Position numbers and translations under genes: made by a program
In this document: positions 7,868-15,759 of the stretch, in pieces
How the letters are laid out: every line of letters starts with the position of its first letter
Numbering within the stretch: position 1 is the stretch's first letter
Notes under the pieces: model-generated
Database searches by the model: none
The model's input: the letters and a program-made list of their open reading frames with translations, nothing else
What the model was told of the DNA's origin: nothing
Origin: Pseudomonadota bacterium
GTDB lineage: Bacteria > Pseudomonadota > Alphaproteobacteria > Rhizobiales > Xanthobacteraceae
Assembly: GCA_023404705.1 (NCBI GenBank)
Contig: JAEYAU010000193.1
Span: 1-37,417, forward strand
Reading direction: 5' to 3'
Length of the DNA: 37,417 nucleotides

Positions 7868-8386
7868 TTACTCGGTCGAGATGGTGCTGATGGATTCGGC
7901 GGACGGGCCTTCGAAGTAGCGCCCGGTCCAGATTCGCTCGAGCACGAAGAGGGCCGTGATCAGCCCGCCGATCGGAACCGGCAGATAGGAGACGCCGACA
8001 GACACCACCGGAAACTCGGCGATGCTCTGATACCAGGTCACCTGCACCAGGTTGATGCCGTACCAGAGTAAAAAGATGTTGGTGAACAGCATCGCGACCT
8101 CGATCGCGAAGCCGAGCAGCGCGCGCGGAAGGCCTGTGAGGAGGTTCGGCACGAAGCCGACGCCGATGTGCAGGTTCTCGCGGTAGCACACCACGGCGGA
8201 CATGAAGGAGATCCAGATCATCATCAGGATCGCCATGGGCTCGGGCCATGACGAGGCGCTGTTGAGCACGTAGCGCGTGAACACGCCCCACGGGATGATC
8301 AGCGTGATGACCACGATGCCCGCCCCGGCGACAAACAGGCATGCGCGATTCAGGGCGTCCATCGCCCGGACATACTGAGCTCTCAT
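7868..8386 (-). CDS. TRAP transporter small permease (DctQ family)
   Basis: A 172-residue membrane protein with four predicted helices, typical for DctQ. The segment WGVFTRYVLNSASSWPEPMA (about 33-52) matches the family pattern of an amphipathic stretch with W-x-E after helix 1, and YRENLHIGV follows helix 2. It pairs with the large permease. The ATG at 8386 has a GAAGGA ribosome site. It is separated from the upstream binding protein gene by 79 bp holding a strong stem-loop. Confidence 0.93.
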   Translation of the reverse strand: MRAQYVRAMDALNRACLFVAGAGIVVITLIIPWGVFTRYVLNSASSWPEPMAILMMIWISFMSAVVCYRENLHIGVGFVPNLLTGLPRALLGFAIEVAMLFTNIFLLWYGINLVQVTWYQSIAEFPVVSVGVSYLPVPIGGLITALFVLERIWTGRYFEGPSAESISTISTE

Positions 8387-8411
8387 GTGATCCTTCGTCC
8401 CCCCAAGGAGA

Positions 8412-8443
8412 GGCCGGCCGAGTCGCTCAGGAATCGGCCGGCC
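8412..8443 (-). promoter_or_regulatory. Stem-loop between TRAP binding protein and small permease genes
   Basis: GGCCGGCCGA (8412-8421) and TCGGCCGGCC (8434-8443) form a perfect 10-bp stem with a 12-nt loop. It begins 22 nt after the binding protein stop on the minus strand. No T-run follows, so it is not a standard terminator. A likely role, by analogy with other binding-protein operons, is to stabilise the upstream mRNA and lower permease expression. Confidence 0.6.
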
Positions 8444-8465
8444 CGCTGTGCACTTCAGGCGTGCG

Positions 8466-9467
8466 TTACTTCACGTCCTGGATGCGGTCGATCAGCGCCT
8501 TGTGCTGGCCGCCATACTTGTCCCACACCGGCTTCACCGCGGCCTGGAAGGGCTTCTTGTCGGCGATCTTGATGACGTCCACGCCGGCTTCCTTCATCTG
8601 CGCGAGCGACTTCTCTTCCATTTCGTACCACAGCTTGCGCTGCTCCAGCTGCGCCTCCTTGGCGACCTTCTTGATCAGGTCCTGATCTTCCTTGGAGAGC
8701 GACTGCCAGATCCGCTTCGAGAACACGAGCAGCTCCGGGATCATCAGGTGCTCGGTGGTCGAGAAATACTTTGCGTAGCGGTAGTGCTGGCCGGTCGCAT
8801 AGCTCGGATAGTTGTTCTCCGCGCCGTCGACGACGCCGGTCTGCAGTGCGTTGATGAGCTGGTCGTAGCCCATGGCGACGCCGTTGCCGCCGAGCGCGTT
8901 CATGGTGTCGACGAACACCGGATTGCCCATCATGCGGATCTTCAGACCCCTGAGGTCGTCGATCGACTTCACCGGGTGCTTGCTGTTGTAGACGTTGCGC
9001 GTGCCGGCGTTCATCCAGCACAGGCCGATCAGGTTGGCGGTCGGATGGTCCGACAGCTTCTTGAGCATCTCATCGCCGATCGGACCGTCGATCACCTTCT
9101 CCATGTGCGCGGTGTCGCGGAACATGAAGGGCAGGTTGAACACGTTGAGCTCCGGCACGATCGGGCCCATCGGGCCGACGCTGATGCGCGCCATGGCGAG
9201 GGCGCCGACCTGCGCCTGCTCGATCATCTCCTTCTCGCCGCCGAGCTGCATCGACGGGAACATCTGCACCGAGATGCGTCCGTTGGTGGCCTGCTCGAGC
9301 TTCTTGCCCATGCGCACGACCGCTTCCACGGTCGGGTAGCCGAGCGGATGCACGTCGGTCGCCTTGAGCACGATCTTCTGCTGGGCCATCGCGCCCGAAC
9401 CGGCCGCGAAGCCGGCGAGGGCGACCGCGGTCGCGGCGCCGAGCCAGATTGCATTGCGTCTGTTCAT
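8466..9467 (-). CDS. TRAP transporter solute-binding protein (DctP family), probable hexuronate binder
   Basis: A 333-residue periplasmic protein. The N-terminus MNRRNAIWLG plus a hydrophobic stretch ending GAMAQ is a signal peptide; the paired arginines leave Tat export possible. The solute-binding Arg178 (GLKIRMMGNPVFVDTM) and the downstream VVDGAENNYPS (213-223) are DctP hallmarks. The segment around Arg178 resembles that of uronate-binding members I recall, in keeping with the flanking uxaC and uxuB. The ATG at 9467 is preceded by GAGGAGAGAG; the longer open frame to 9680 overlaps uxaC and lacks this. It lies 101 bp downstream of the uxaC stop. Confidence 0.92.
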   Translation of the reverse strand: MNRRNAIWLGAATAVALAGFAAGSGAMAQQKIVLKATDVHPLGYPTVEAVVRMGKKLEQATNGRISVQMFPSMQLGGEKEMIEQAQVGALAMARISVGPMGPIVPELNVFNLPFMFRDTAHMEKVIDGPIGDEMLKKLSDHPTANLIGLCWMNAGTRNVYNSKHPVKSIDDLRGLKIRMMGNPVFVDTMNALGGNGVAMGYDQLINALQTGVVDGAENNYPSYATGQHYRYAKYFSTTEHLMIPELLVFSKRIWQSLSKEDQDLIKKVAKEAQLEQRKLWYEMEEKSLAQMKEAGVDVIKIADKKPFQAAVKPVWDKYGGQHKALIDRIQDVK

Positions 9468-9568
9468 CACTCTCTCCTCGTTTGAGTTCCGTCGCCGTCC
9501 CGTCGCGTATCGCTTGCTCTTGTGACGCCGACCGTTTCCGTCCTCACATGCTGCCGGACCCCTGCCGG

Positions 9569-11005
9569 CTAGAGTTTGTAGGCCTTCTTGGCGAGACCAT
9601 AGGCGAGGTCGCGCGCGACCTCCTGCGCCTCGTCCTCGTCGATCAGTTGCCGGGTGACGAGCTCGGCCAGGTAGGCGCAATCGACGCGCCGCGCCACGTC
9701 GTGCCGCGCCGGGATCGACGGGAAGGCGCGCGTGTCGTCATTGAAGCCGACCGTGTTGTAGAAGCCGCAGGTCTCGGTGGTGAGCTCGCGGAAACGGCGC
9801 ATGCCCTCGGGCGAGTCGAAGAACCACCAGGGCGGGCCGAGCCGCAGGATCGGATAGTGGCCAGCGAGCGGCGCCAGCTCACGCGAATAGGCGGTCTCGT
9901 CGAGCGTGAACAGGATCACGGTCAGATCGCGCTCGTTGCCGAAGCGATCGAGCAACGGCTTGAGCGCGCGCACATAGTCGGTGCGGGTCGGGATGTCGGC
10001 GCCCATGTCGCGGCCGAAGGCGGCCTGCAGCGCACCGTTGTGATTGCGGAAAGAGCCCGGATGGATCTGCATCACGAGCCCGTCGTCGAGGCTCATGCGC
10101 GCCATCTCGGTGAGCATCTGGCCGCGGAACAGCTCGGCCTCCTCGGGCGCCACCGCATCGGAGATCACCTTCTGGAACAGCCGCTCGGCATCGGCCGCCG
10201 AGAGATCCGCGGTGCGCGCCGTGAGATGGCCGTGGTCGGTCGAGGTCGCGCCGTGGCGCTTGAAGAAAGCGCGGCGCAGCCGATGCGCCTCGAGATAGCC
10301 GTGCCACGAATGCGTGTCGCAGCCCGTGAGCTCGCCGAAGCGCTCGAGGTTCGTGCGGAAACCGTCGAACTCCGGATCGACCACCGGGTCCGGGCGATAG
10401 GCCGTGACCACGCGGCCCTTCCAGCCCGAGGCCGCGATCGCCTGATGCGACTTCAATTCGTCGAGCGGGCTCTCGGTGGTCGCGATCACCTCGATATTGA
10501 ACTTCTCGAACAGCGCGCGCGGCCGGAAGTCCGGCTTCGCCAGGCACTCCGAGATGCGGTCGAAGTAGTGGTCCGCGGTTGCGGGCGAGAGCCGCACGTC
10601 GAAGCCGAACAGCGTCGCGAAGGCGTGGTCGAGCCAGAGCCGCGTCGGCGTGCCGCGGAAGAGATAGTAGTGTTCGGCGAAGCGCCGCCAGATCTTGCGT
10701 GCGTCGGTCTCGACCGGTGCGCCGTCCTTGCGCGGGATACCGAGATCCTCGAGCCGCACGCCCTGGCTGTAGAGCATGCGGAAAATGTAGTGATCCGGGA
10801 CGACGAACAGCTGCGCAGGGTCGGGGAAGGGCGCGTCCTCGGCGTACCAGCGCGGGTCCGTATGACCGTGCGGCGAGATGATCGGCAGGTCCTGCACCTC
10901 GGCATAGAGCCGCCGCGCGATCGTCCGCGTCGTGAGGTCGGTCGGGAACAGCCGGTCCGCGTGAATCAGCGGCGAGACCAGCTTGGCGGCGGGGGATGCT
11001 CTCAT
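9569..11005 (-). CDS. uxaC: Glucuronate isomerase (uronate isomerase)
   Basis: A 478-residue member of the UxaC branch of the amidohydrolase superfamily. It converts D-glucuronate to D-fructuronate and D-galacturonate to D-tagaturonate, the first step of the isomerase pathway. The N-terminal HADRLFP, the metal-binding His46-x-His48 (ISPHGHTDP), TDHGH near residue 255 and the C-terminal GLAKKAYKL are all family features. Its ATG overlaps the stop of the GntR regulator by 4 bp (ATGA), so translation is coupled. The product is the expected substrate of the UxuB encoded at the end of the operon. Mannonate dehydratase (uxuA) and kdgK are not in the window. Confidence 0.96.
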   Translation of the reverse strand: MRASPAAKLVSPLIHADRLFPTDLTTRTIARRLYAEVQDLPIISPHGHTDPRWYAEDAPFPDPAQLFVVPDHYIFRMLYSQGVRLEDLGIPRKDGAPVETDARKIWRRFAEHYYLFRGTPTRLWLDHAFATLFGFDVRLSPATADHYFDRISECLAKPDFRPRALFEKFNIEVIATTESPLDELKSHQAIAASGWKGRVVTAYRPDPVVDPEFDGFRTNLERFGELTGCDTHSWHGYLEAHRLRRAFFKRHGATSTDHGHLTARTADLSAADAERLFQKVISDAVAPEEAELFRGQMLTEMARMSLDDGLVMQIHPGSFRNHNGALQAAFGRDMGADIPTRTDYVRALKPLLDRFGNERDLTVILFTLDETAYSRELAPLAGHYPILRLGPPWWFFDSPEGMRRFRELTTETCGFYNTVGFNDDTRAFPSIPARHDVARRVDCAYLAELVTRQLIDEDEAQEVARDLAYGLAKKAYKL

Positions 11006-11757
11006 GCCTTTGCTCCGGCCGCCTGGAGCGGCTCTTGCGTGTCGTTTGCTTCCCCCTCCGCGAGGATCTGCTCGACCCCCGAAAGATGCCGGTCCATCGC
11101 GGCGCGCGCCGCCTCCGCGTCGTGCTTCTCGAGCGCGCGGTACACGGCCTCGTGCTCGGTGAGCGTCGCGTCGCGCTGGCGCGGGCTGCAGCGTGCCGTG
11201 ATCAGCCCCGTGATCGCGCCCATGCGCTCGAACATCGGGCTGAACATCTCGCCCCAGAACTCGTCCGCGATCGCCGCGAGCACGCCGTTGCGGCTCGCGC
11301 TCGCGACGCGCACGTGGAACAGACGGTCGGCCGCGCGATGTTGCGCCGTATCCACGGCAGCTGCCGTCATCGCGAGCGTTTCCTTGATGGCCGACAGATC
11401 GGCCGCGGTCGCATGGCGCGCCGCAAGGGCCGCCACCTCGGGCTCGATCAGCCGGCGCGCCGCGATCAGCTCGAGCGGTGAGGCGCCGGCGCCGCCGAAC
11501 TGCGGGTCATGGCTGCCATTGGTGTTCTTGTCGGTGACGAAGGTGCCGGCGCCGACGCGCACCTCGACGAGCCCCGCGATCTCCAGCGCGATCATGGCTT
11601 CGCGCACCGTCGGACGGCTCACGCCGAGCGCCTTCGCAAGATCGCGCTCCGGCGGCAGCCGGTCGCCCGGCTTGAACTCGCCGCGCGCGACGAGCGCCGT
11701 GACCTGCTCGGCCACCTGCTCGTACAGCCGCTGACTGGCGACCGCCTGAAACGGCAA
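11002..11757 (-). CDS. FadR-type (FCD) GntR-family regulator of the hexuronate operon
   Basis: A 251-residue regulator. The winged helix spans about residues 8-75 (FKPGDRLPPERDLAKALGVS, then SRPTVREAMIALE). The C-terminal FCD domain has the usual metal ligands Asp144, His148, His202 and His224. FCD regulators sense carboxylates; UxuR/ExuR-like members repress uronate genes until the sugar acid appears. As the first gene of the operon it is likely autoregulated. The start is TTG at 11757, supported by GGGGGAGGA six bases upstream; no ATG fits the N-terminus. Perfect palindromes in the next 140 bp upstream are candidate operators. Confidence 0.92.
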   Translation of the reverse strand: MPFQAVASQRLYEQVAEQVTALVARGEFKPGDRLPPERDLAKALGVSRPTVREAMIALEIAGLVEVRVGAGTFVTDKNTNGSHDPQFGGAGASPLELIAARRLIEPEVAALAARHATAADLSAIKETLAMTAAAVDTAQHRAADRLFHVRVASASRNGVLAAIADEFWGEMFSPMFERMGAITGLITARCSPRQRDATLTEHEAVYRALEKHDAEAARAAMDRHLSGVEQILAEGEANDTQEPLQAAGAKA

Positions 11758-11774
11758 TAGACGTCCTCCCCCTG

Positions 11775-11793
11775 GCCATGATCACGTCATGGC
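11775..11793. promoter_or_regulatory. Perfect palindrome upstream of the GntR gene
   Basis: GCCATGATCACGTCATGGC has 7-bp arms and a 5-nt centre. It lies 17 bp before the TTG start of the GntR gene, inside its untranslated leader or promoter. It is a candidate autoregulatory operator. Confidence 0.4.
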
Positions 11794-11865
11794 AGCCACG
11801 CGGCGTTGCCCACCGTCTTGGCGGCGAAAACCCTATGAGGTTAGGATGCGTTGTTCAAGCCATAA

Positions 11866-11894
11866 GGTGGCCTGACCAATCTCACACGGTGAGA
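11866..11894. promoter_or_regulatory. Candidate GntR operators in the divergent hexuronate promoter region
   Basis: Two adjoining symmetric sites: GGTGGCC-T-GACCAAT (11866-11880), an imperfect palindrome with one clean GACCAAT half resembling FadR-type GGTC/GACC sites, and TCTCAC-ACG-GTGAGA (11880-11894), perfect with 6-bp arms. They lie between the GntR operon and the divergent amidohydrolase gene and could control both. The 214-bp gap holds nothing else I can call. Confidence 0.4.
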
Positions 11895-11971
11895 CGATTT
11901 CAGCACGGCCCGCTAGAGTTGCTCCCGGAGAATCGACAATCTAACAGCGACACTTTCGTCCAGGGGGAAAC

Positions 11972-12805
11972 ATGACTGGCCAGAGCCCGCGCCTCATCGC
12001 GCCGCCCGGCGCCTGCGACACGCACATGCATATCTACGAGGAGCGCTTCCCGGTTTCGCCGACCGCCGTCGTCAAGCCCGGGCCGGCGCCCGTCTCCGCC
12101 TATCTCGCGATGCGCAAGCGCATCGGCGTCTCGCGCACAGTCGTGGTGCAGCCCTCGGCCTACGGCTTCGACAACAGCTGCACGCTAGAAGCGGTGGCTG
12201 CCATGGGCGACAGCGCGCGCGGGGTCGCGGTGGTCGAGGAAACGGTGAGTGACGCCGAGCTCGAGCGCCTCACCAAGGTCGGCATGCGCGGCGTGCGCTT
12301 CTTCATGCTGGCCGGCGGCGTGCTGCCCTGGAGCGCACTCGAGAGCATGGCCGCAAAAGTGAAGCCGTTCGGCTGGCACGTGCAGCTCCAACTCGATGGC
12401 CGCGACCTGCCGCAGCATGCGGCGATGCTCAGCCGCCTGCCGGTCACGCTGGTCATCGATCACGTCGGCAAGTTTCTCGAGCCGGTGACCATCGATCATC
12501 CGAGCTTCCGCACGCTGCTGCGCCTGGTCGAAGCCGGGCGCACCTATGTGAAGCTTTCGGCGCCGTATGAAGTTTCAAAAGCTGGCCCGCCTTACTTCGA
12601 CGATGTCGGCGCGCTCGCCAAGGCGCTGGTGAAGGCCGCGCCCGAGCGCATGCTCTGGGCCACGAACTGGCCGCATCCCTCCGTCCCGCCCGAGAAGCGA
12701 CCGGACGACGCGCTGCTGCTCGACATGCTGCTGGACTGGGCCCCTGACGACGCCACGCGGCGCAAGATCCTGGTCGACAACCCGGCAGCGGTGTACGGGT
12801 TCTGA
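11972..12805 (+). CDS. COG3618 amidohydrolase/lactonase-family protein, possible sugar-acid lactone enzyme
   Basis: A 277-residue TIM-barrel hydrolase of the 2-pyrone-4,6-dicarboxylate lactonase type. The N-terminal Asp16-x-His18-x-His20 (CDTHMHIY), VIDHVGKF (161-168) and VKLSAPYE (193-200) are family features. The position usually given as the catalytic Asp at the end of strand 8 reads Asn232 (LWATNWPHPS); I recall Asn variants in this family but cannot confirm. Agrobacterium D-galactarolactone isomerase (Gli) belongs to this family and acts in oxidative galacturonate breakdown, so with the hexuronate operon divergent from it a lactone isomerase or lactonase role is a reasonable guess. A dehydrogenase gene follows 43 bp later in the same direction. 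Confidence 0.85.
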   Translation: MTGQSPRLIAPPGACDTHMHIYEERFPVSPTAVVKPGPAPVSAYLAMRKRIGVSRTVVVQPSAYGFDNSCTLEAVAAMGDSARGVAVVEETVSDAELERLTKVGMRGVRFFMLAGGVLPWSALESMAAKVKPFGWHVQLQLDGRDLPQHAAMLSRLPVTLVIDHVGKFLEPVTIDHPSFRTLLRLVEAGRTYVKLSAPYEVSKAGPPYFDDVGALAKALVKAAPERMLWATNWPHPSVPPEKRPDDALLLDMLLDWAPDDATRRKILVDNPAAVYGF

Positions 12806-12848
12806 CCCGCAAACTCGCAACCCCACAGAAGAAACGACGGAGACGCGC

Positions 12849-13877
12849 ATGGCCCACCATCGGCTCGGCATCATTGGCCTCGGCATGGCGGTGACGCCGC
12901 ACGCGAAGAGCCTGGTGGATCTCGAGGACCGCGTGGAGGTGGCCTATGCGTTCAGCCCGAGCGAGGCGCGCCGCGCGGCCTTTGCGAAGAGCTTTCCATT
13001 TCCCTCATGCGACCGCCTGGAGACGATTCTCGCCGACAAGAGCATCGATGCGGTCGCGATCCTGACGCCGCCGAACACGCATCTCGAGCTCGTCCGCCAG
13101 TGCGCCGCAGCCGGCAAGCACATCCTGCTCGAGAAGCCGCTCGACGTCTCGACCGAGCGCGCAGTCGCACTTGTAGAAGCCGCCGAGAAGGCGGGCATCA
13201 CGCTTGGCGTCATGCTGCAACATCGCTTCCGTCCAGCCGGCATGCGCCTGCGCGAGATGCTGAAGGCGGGCGAGCTCGGCAAGATCGTCGGCTGCTCGAC
13301 CACCATCCGCCTCTGGCGGCCGCAGAGCTACTACGACGTCGAAGGCCGCGGCACGCGCGCGCGCGACGGCGGCGGTGTGCTGATCACGCAGGGCATTCAC
13401 ACGCTCGACCTGATGCTGAGCCTCGCGGGCCCGATCAGCGAGGTCACATCATATGCGATCACCTCGAGCGTTCACCGCATGGAGACCGAGGACATGGTCG
13501 CGGCTGCCGTGCGTTTCGCCAATGGCGCGCTCGGCACGATCGACGCGACCACCGCGGCCTATCCGGGCTTCCCCGAGCGCATCGACATCACCGGCGAGAC
13601 CGCGACCGCCGCGCTTGCCGGCACCGCACTTACGGTTGCGCATCACGACGGTCGCGTCACCGAGATCAAGGCGGACAACTCGGCGGGCGGTACGGGCGCC
13701 GATCCCATGGCGTTTCCGCACGACTATCATCTCGGCATCTGGACCGACTTCTTCGATGCCATCGACAGGAGGCGCGCACCCGCCGTGAGCGGCCGCGAGG
13801 CGCTGAAGGTGCATCGCCTGATCGACGCGTTGCTCGAGAGCGGCGCGAGCGGTCAGCGCGTGAAGGTGAAGAGCTAG
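12849..13877 (+). CDS. Gfo/Idh/MocA-family NAD(P)-dependent oxidoreductase
   Basis: A 342-residue sugar-type dehydrogenase. The Rossmann fold opens the protein (LGIIGLGMAV, residues 6-15), the EKP motif is at 95-97 (LLEKPLDV), and GGVLITQGIHTLDLML near residue 175 is the substrate-side segment. Family members oxidise or reduce hydroxyl groups of sugars, inositols and sugar acids. It follows the COG3618 gene closely with a modest CGGAGA ribosome site, so the two are probably one transcript. A role in oxidising a uronate or sugar acid is inferred from the divergent uxaC operon. Its stop overlaps the stop of the convergent ABC permease gene by 3 bp. Confidence 0.9.
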   Translation: MAHHRLGIIGLGMAVTPHAKSLVDLEDRVEVAYAFSPSEARRAAFAKSFPFPSCDRLETILADKSIDAVAILTPPNTHLELVRQCAAAGKHILLEKPLDVSTERAVALVEAAEKAGITLGVMLQHRFRPAGMRLREMLKAGELGKIVGCSTTIRLWRPQSYYDVEGRGTRARDGGGVLITQGIHTLDLMLSLAGPISEVTSYAITSSVHRMETEDMVAAAVRFANGALGTIDATTAAYPGFPERIDITGETATAALAGTALTVAHHDGRVTEIKADNSAGGTGADPMAFPHDYHLGIWTDFFDAIDRRRAPAVSGREALKVHRLIDALLESGASGQRVKVKS

Positions 13878-14761
13878 ACCTTGAACCGCGGATCGAGGAA
13901 ATCGCGCAGACTGTCGCCGAACAGGTTGAAGGCGAAGACCGCGAGGCTGATCGCGGCGCCCGGGAACAGGATCATCCACGGCGCTTCGCGATAGAAGTCG
14001 GACGCATTGCCCGAGAGCATCAGGCCCCAGGCCGCGGTCGGCTCGGTGACGCCGAGGCCGAGGAAGGAGAGGGAGGCTTCGGCCAGGATCGCCTGCGCGA
14101 TGAAGGCCGTCAGCATGATCAGGTAGGGCGCAACCACGTTCGGCGCGATGTGGCGGAAGATGATGCGGCTGTGCGAGTAGCCGGCGGCGCGCGCCGCATC
14201 GATATAGGGCATCACCCGCACCGAGAGCGCTGCGGCGCGCACCACGCGCGCGACGCGTGGGATGATCGGGATCGCGATCGCGAAGATCAGGTTGATGTCG
14301 ACGCCGCCGACCACGAACTTGCGCAGCGCCGCCACCACGACCAGCGCCAACACGATCAGCGGGAAGGCCAGCAATACGTCGACGATGCGCTGGATCCAGT
14401 CGTCGACCTTGCCGCCGAAATAGGCCGAGGCGATGCCGAGAACGGCGCCCAGGCTGGAGCCGAGGAACGACGACGTGAAGCCGATCACCAGCGCGGTGCG
14501 CGAGCCATAGATCAGCCGCGAGCAGATGTCGCGGCCATAGGCATCCGTACCGCACCAGTGCTCCCAGGACGGCGCCGCGAGGATCGACGCGAAGTCGATC
14601 GAGAGCGGGTCGTAGGGCGCGACCAGCCCCGAGAACAGCCCCGCGAACATCATGGCGCAGATGATGACGAAGCTCACGGCGCCGAGCGGCTGTTGCCGCA
14701 CGAACTCCATGGCGGCGCTGCGCTGGCGCGGTGCGGCGGTCTCGACGGGAACGGCGGTCAT
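13874..14761 (-). CDS. Dipeptide/oligopeptide-type ABC transporter permease (DppC/OppC family)
   Basis: A 295-residue inner-membrane permease. The HWCGTDAYGRDICSRLIYGSR segment before helix 2 is the DppC/OppC N-terminal signature. The ATPase-docking EAA loop reads AARAAGYSHSRIIFRHIAPN. About six membrane helices are present. The ATG at 14761 overlaps the stop of the DppB-like gene by 4 bp. It is the last gene of a four-gene import operon (fused ATPase, binding protein, DppB, DppC). Substrates of such systems include peptides, glutathione, nickel chelates and opines; none is indicated here. Confidence 0.95.
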   Translation of the reverse strand: MTAVPVETAAPRQRSAAMEFVRQQPLGAVSFVIICAMMFAGLFSGLVAPYDPLSIDFASILAAPSWEHWCGTDAYGRDICSRLIYGSRTALVIGFTSSFLGSSLGAVLGIASAYFGGKVDDWIQRIVDVLLAFPLIVLALVVVAALRKFVVGGVDINLIFAIAIPIIPRVARVVRAAALSVRVMPYIDAARAAGYSHSRIIFRHIAPNVVAPYLIMLTAFIAQAILAEASLSFLGLGVTEPTAAWGLMLSGNASDFYREAPWMILFPGAAISLAVFAFNLFGDSLRDFLDPRFKV

Positions 14762-15714
14762 CGCGTGAACCGGATGCGCGGGTCGAACACGGCGTAGAGC
14801 ACGTCGACCAGCAGGTTGACCAGGACATAGAAGGCCGCGATCAGCATCACCATGCCCTGGATCATGGTGAAGTCATTGCGCGACACGCTCTGCACCAGCA
14901 GCATGCCGATGCCGTTGAGATTGAACACCTGCTCGGTGACGACGAGCCCGCCGATCAGGAAGGTGAACTCCAGGCCGATCACGGTGATCGCCGGCAGCAG
15001 CGCGTTGCGCAGGGCATGGCGCGCGATCACCAGCCGCTCGAACACGCCCTTGGCGCGCGCCGTGCGGATGTAGTCCTCGTTGAGCACTTCGAGCAGCGAG
15101 GAGCGGATCATGCGGGCGACGACCGCGCAGTAGCGGTAGCCGACCGCGAGCGCCGGCCAGATCAGCTGCTGCAGGTTGGCCCAGGGGTCGACATAGATCG
15201 GCGTAAAGGTGATCGGCGGCAGCCAGTTGAAGAAGGCGAGCAGGCTCAGCATGATCAGCATGCCGAACCAGAAGGACGGGATCGACAACCCGCCGATGGT
15301 GACGATGCGCACCACGTAGTCGATCCAGGTATCGCGGAAGAGTGCGGCCATTGTCCCCAAGGGGATTGCGATCAGTACCGCGATGATCGTCGCCATGATC
15401 GCGACCTGCAGGGAGAGCTCCAGGCGGATCATGATCTCCTCGATGACGGGCCGCTCGGTCCACATCGACTTGCCGAGATCGAAGGTCGCGAGGCCGACCA
15501 CCCAGTCGCCGAACTGCTGCACCAGCGGCTTGTCGAGGCCGAGGCGCCTGCGCTCCATCTCGATCGTCTCTTGCGAGATATTGCCGCCATCGGCGCGCAG
15601 CTTCACCTCCACCACATCGCCCGGGACGATGCGCAGCATGAAGAAGACCAGCAAGGCGACCCCCAGCAGCGTGGGGATCATCAGCAGCAGGCGGTGACCG
15701 ATATAGCGGAGCAT
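14758..15714 (-). CDS. Dipeptide/oligopeptide-type ABC transporter permease (DppB/OppB family)
   Basis: A 318-residue permease with the family N-terminus MLRYIGHRLLLMIPTLLGVA and FFMLRIVPGDVVEV. The EAA loop is TARAKGVFERLVIARHALRN and the C-terminus ends DPRIRFTR as in most DppB proteins. Its ATG at 15714 comes 4 nt after a stable stem-loop that contains the only ribosome-site-like purine stretch (GGGTG), so translation initiation may be restrained. It is coupled by ATGA overlap to the DppC gene. Confidence 0.95.
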   Translation of the reverse strand: MLRYIGHRLLLMIPTLLGVALLVFFMLRIVPGDVVEVKLRADGGNISQETIEMERRRLGLDKPLVQQFGDWVVGLATFDLGKSMWTERPVIEEIMIRLELSLQVAIMATIIAVLIAIPLGTMAALFRDTWIDYVVRIVTIGGLSIPSFWFGMLIMLSLLAFFNWLPPITFTPIYVDPWANLQQLIWPALAVGYRYCAVVARMIRSSLLEVLNEDYIRTARAKGVFERLVIARHALRNALLPAITVIGLEFTFLIGGLVVTEQVFNLNGIGMLLVQSVSRNDFTMIQGMVMLIAAFYVLVNLLVDVLYAVFDPRIRFTR

Positions 15715-15718
15715 AATA

Positions 15719-15754
15719 GAGCACCCGCGGCCCGGCGGACCGGGCTGCGGGCTC
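15719..15754 (-). promoter_or_regulatory. Stem-loop between ABC binding protein and DppB genes
   Basis: On the minus strand GAGC-CCGC-A-GCCCGG pairs with CCGGGC-C-GCGG-GT-GCTC around a 4-nt loop (TCCG), nearly perfect over 36 nt. It starts 5 nt after the binding protein stop and ends 4 nt before the DppB ATG, covering its ribosome site. A dual role in stabilising the upstream mRNA and reducing permease translation is inferred. Confidence 0.6.
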
Positions 15755-15759
15755 CCTCG

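Noticed and set aside
11778..11975. 65-residue open frame whose stop overlaps the amidohydrolase start by 4 bp
   Set aside because: Its start lies inside a palindrome, it has no ribosome site and the peptide has no recognisable feature; chance overlap is more likely than a leader peptide.
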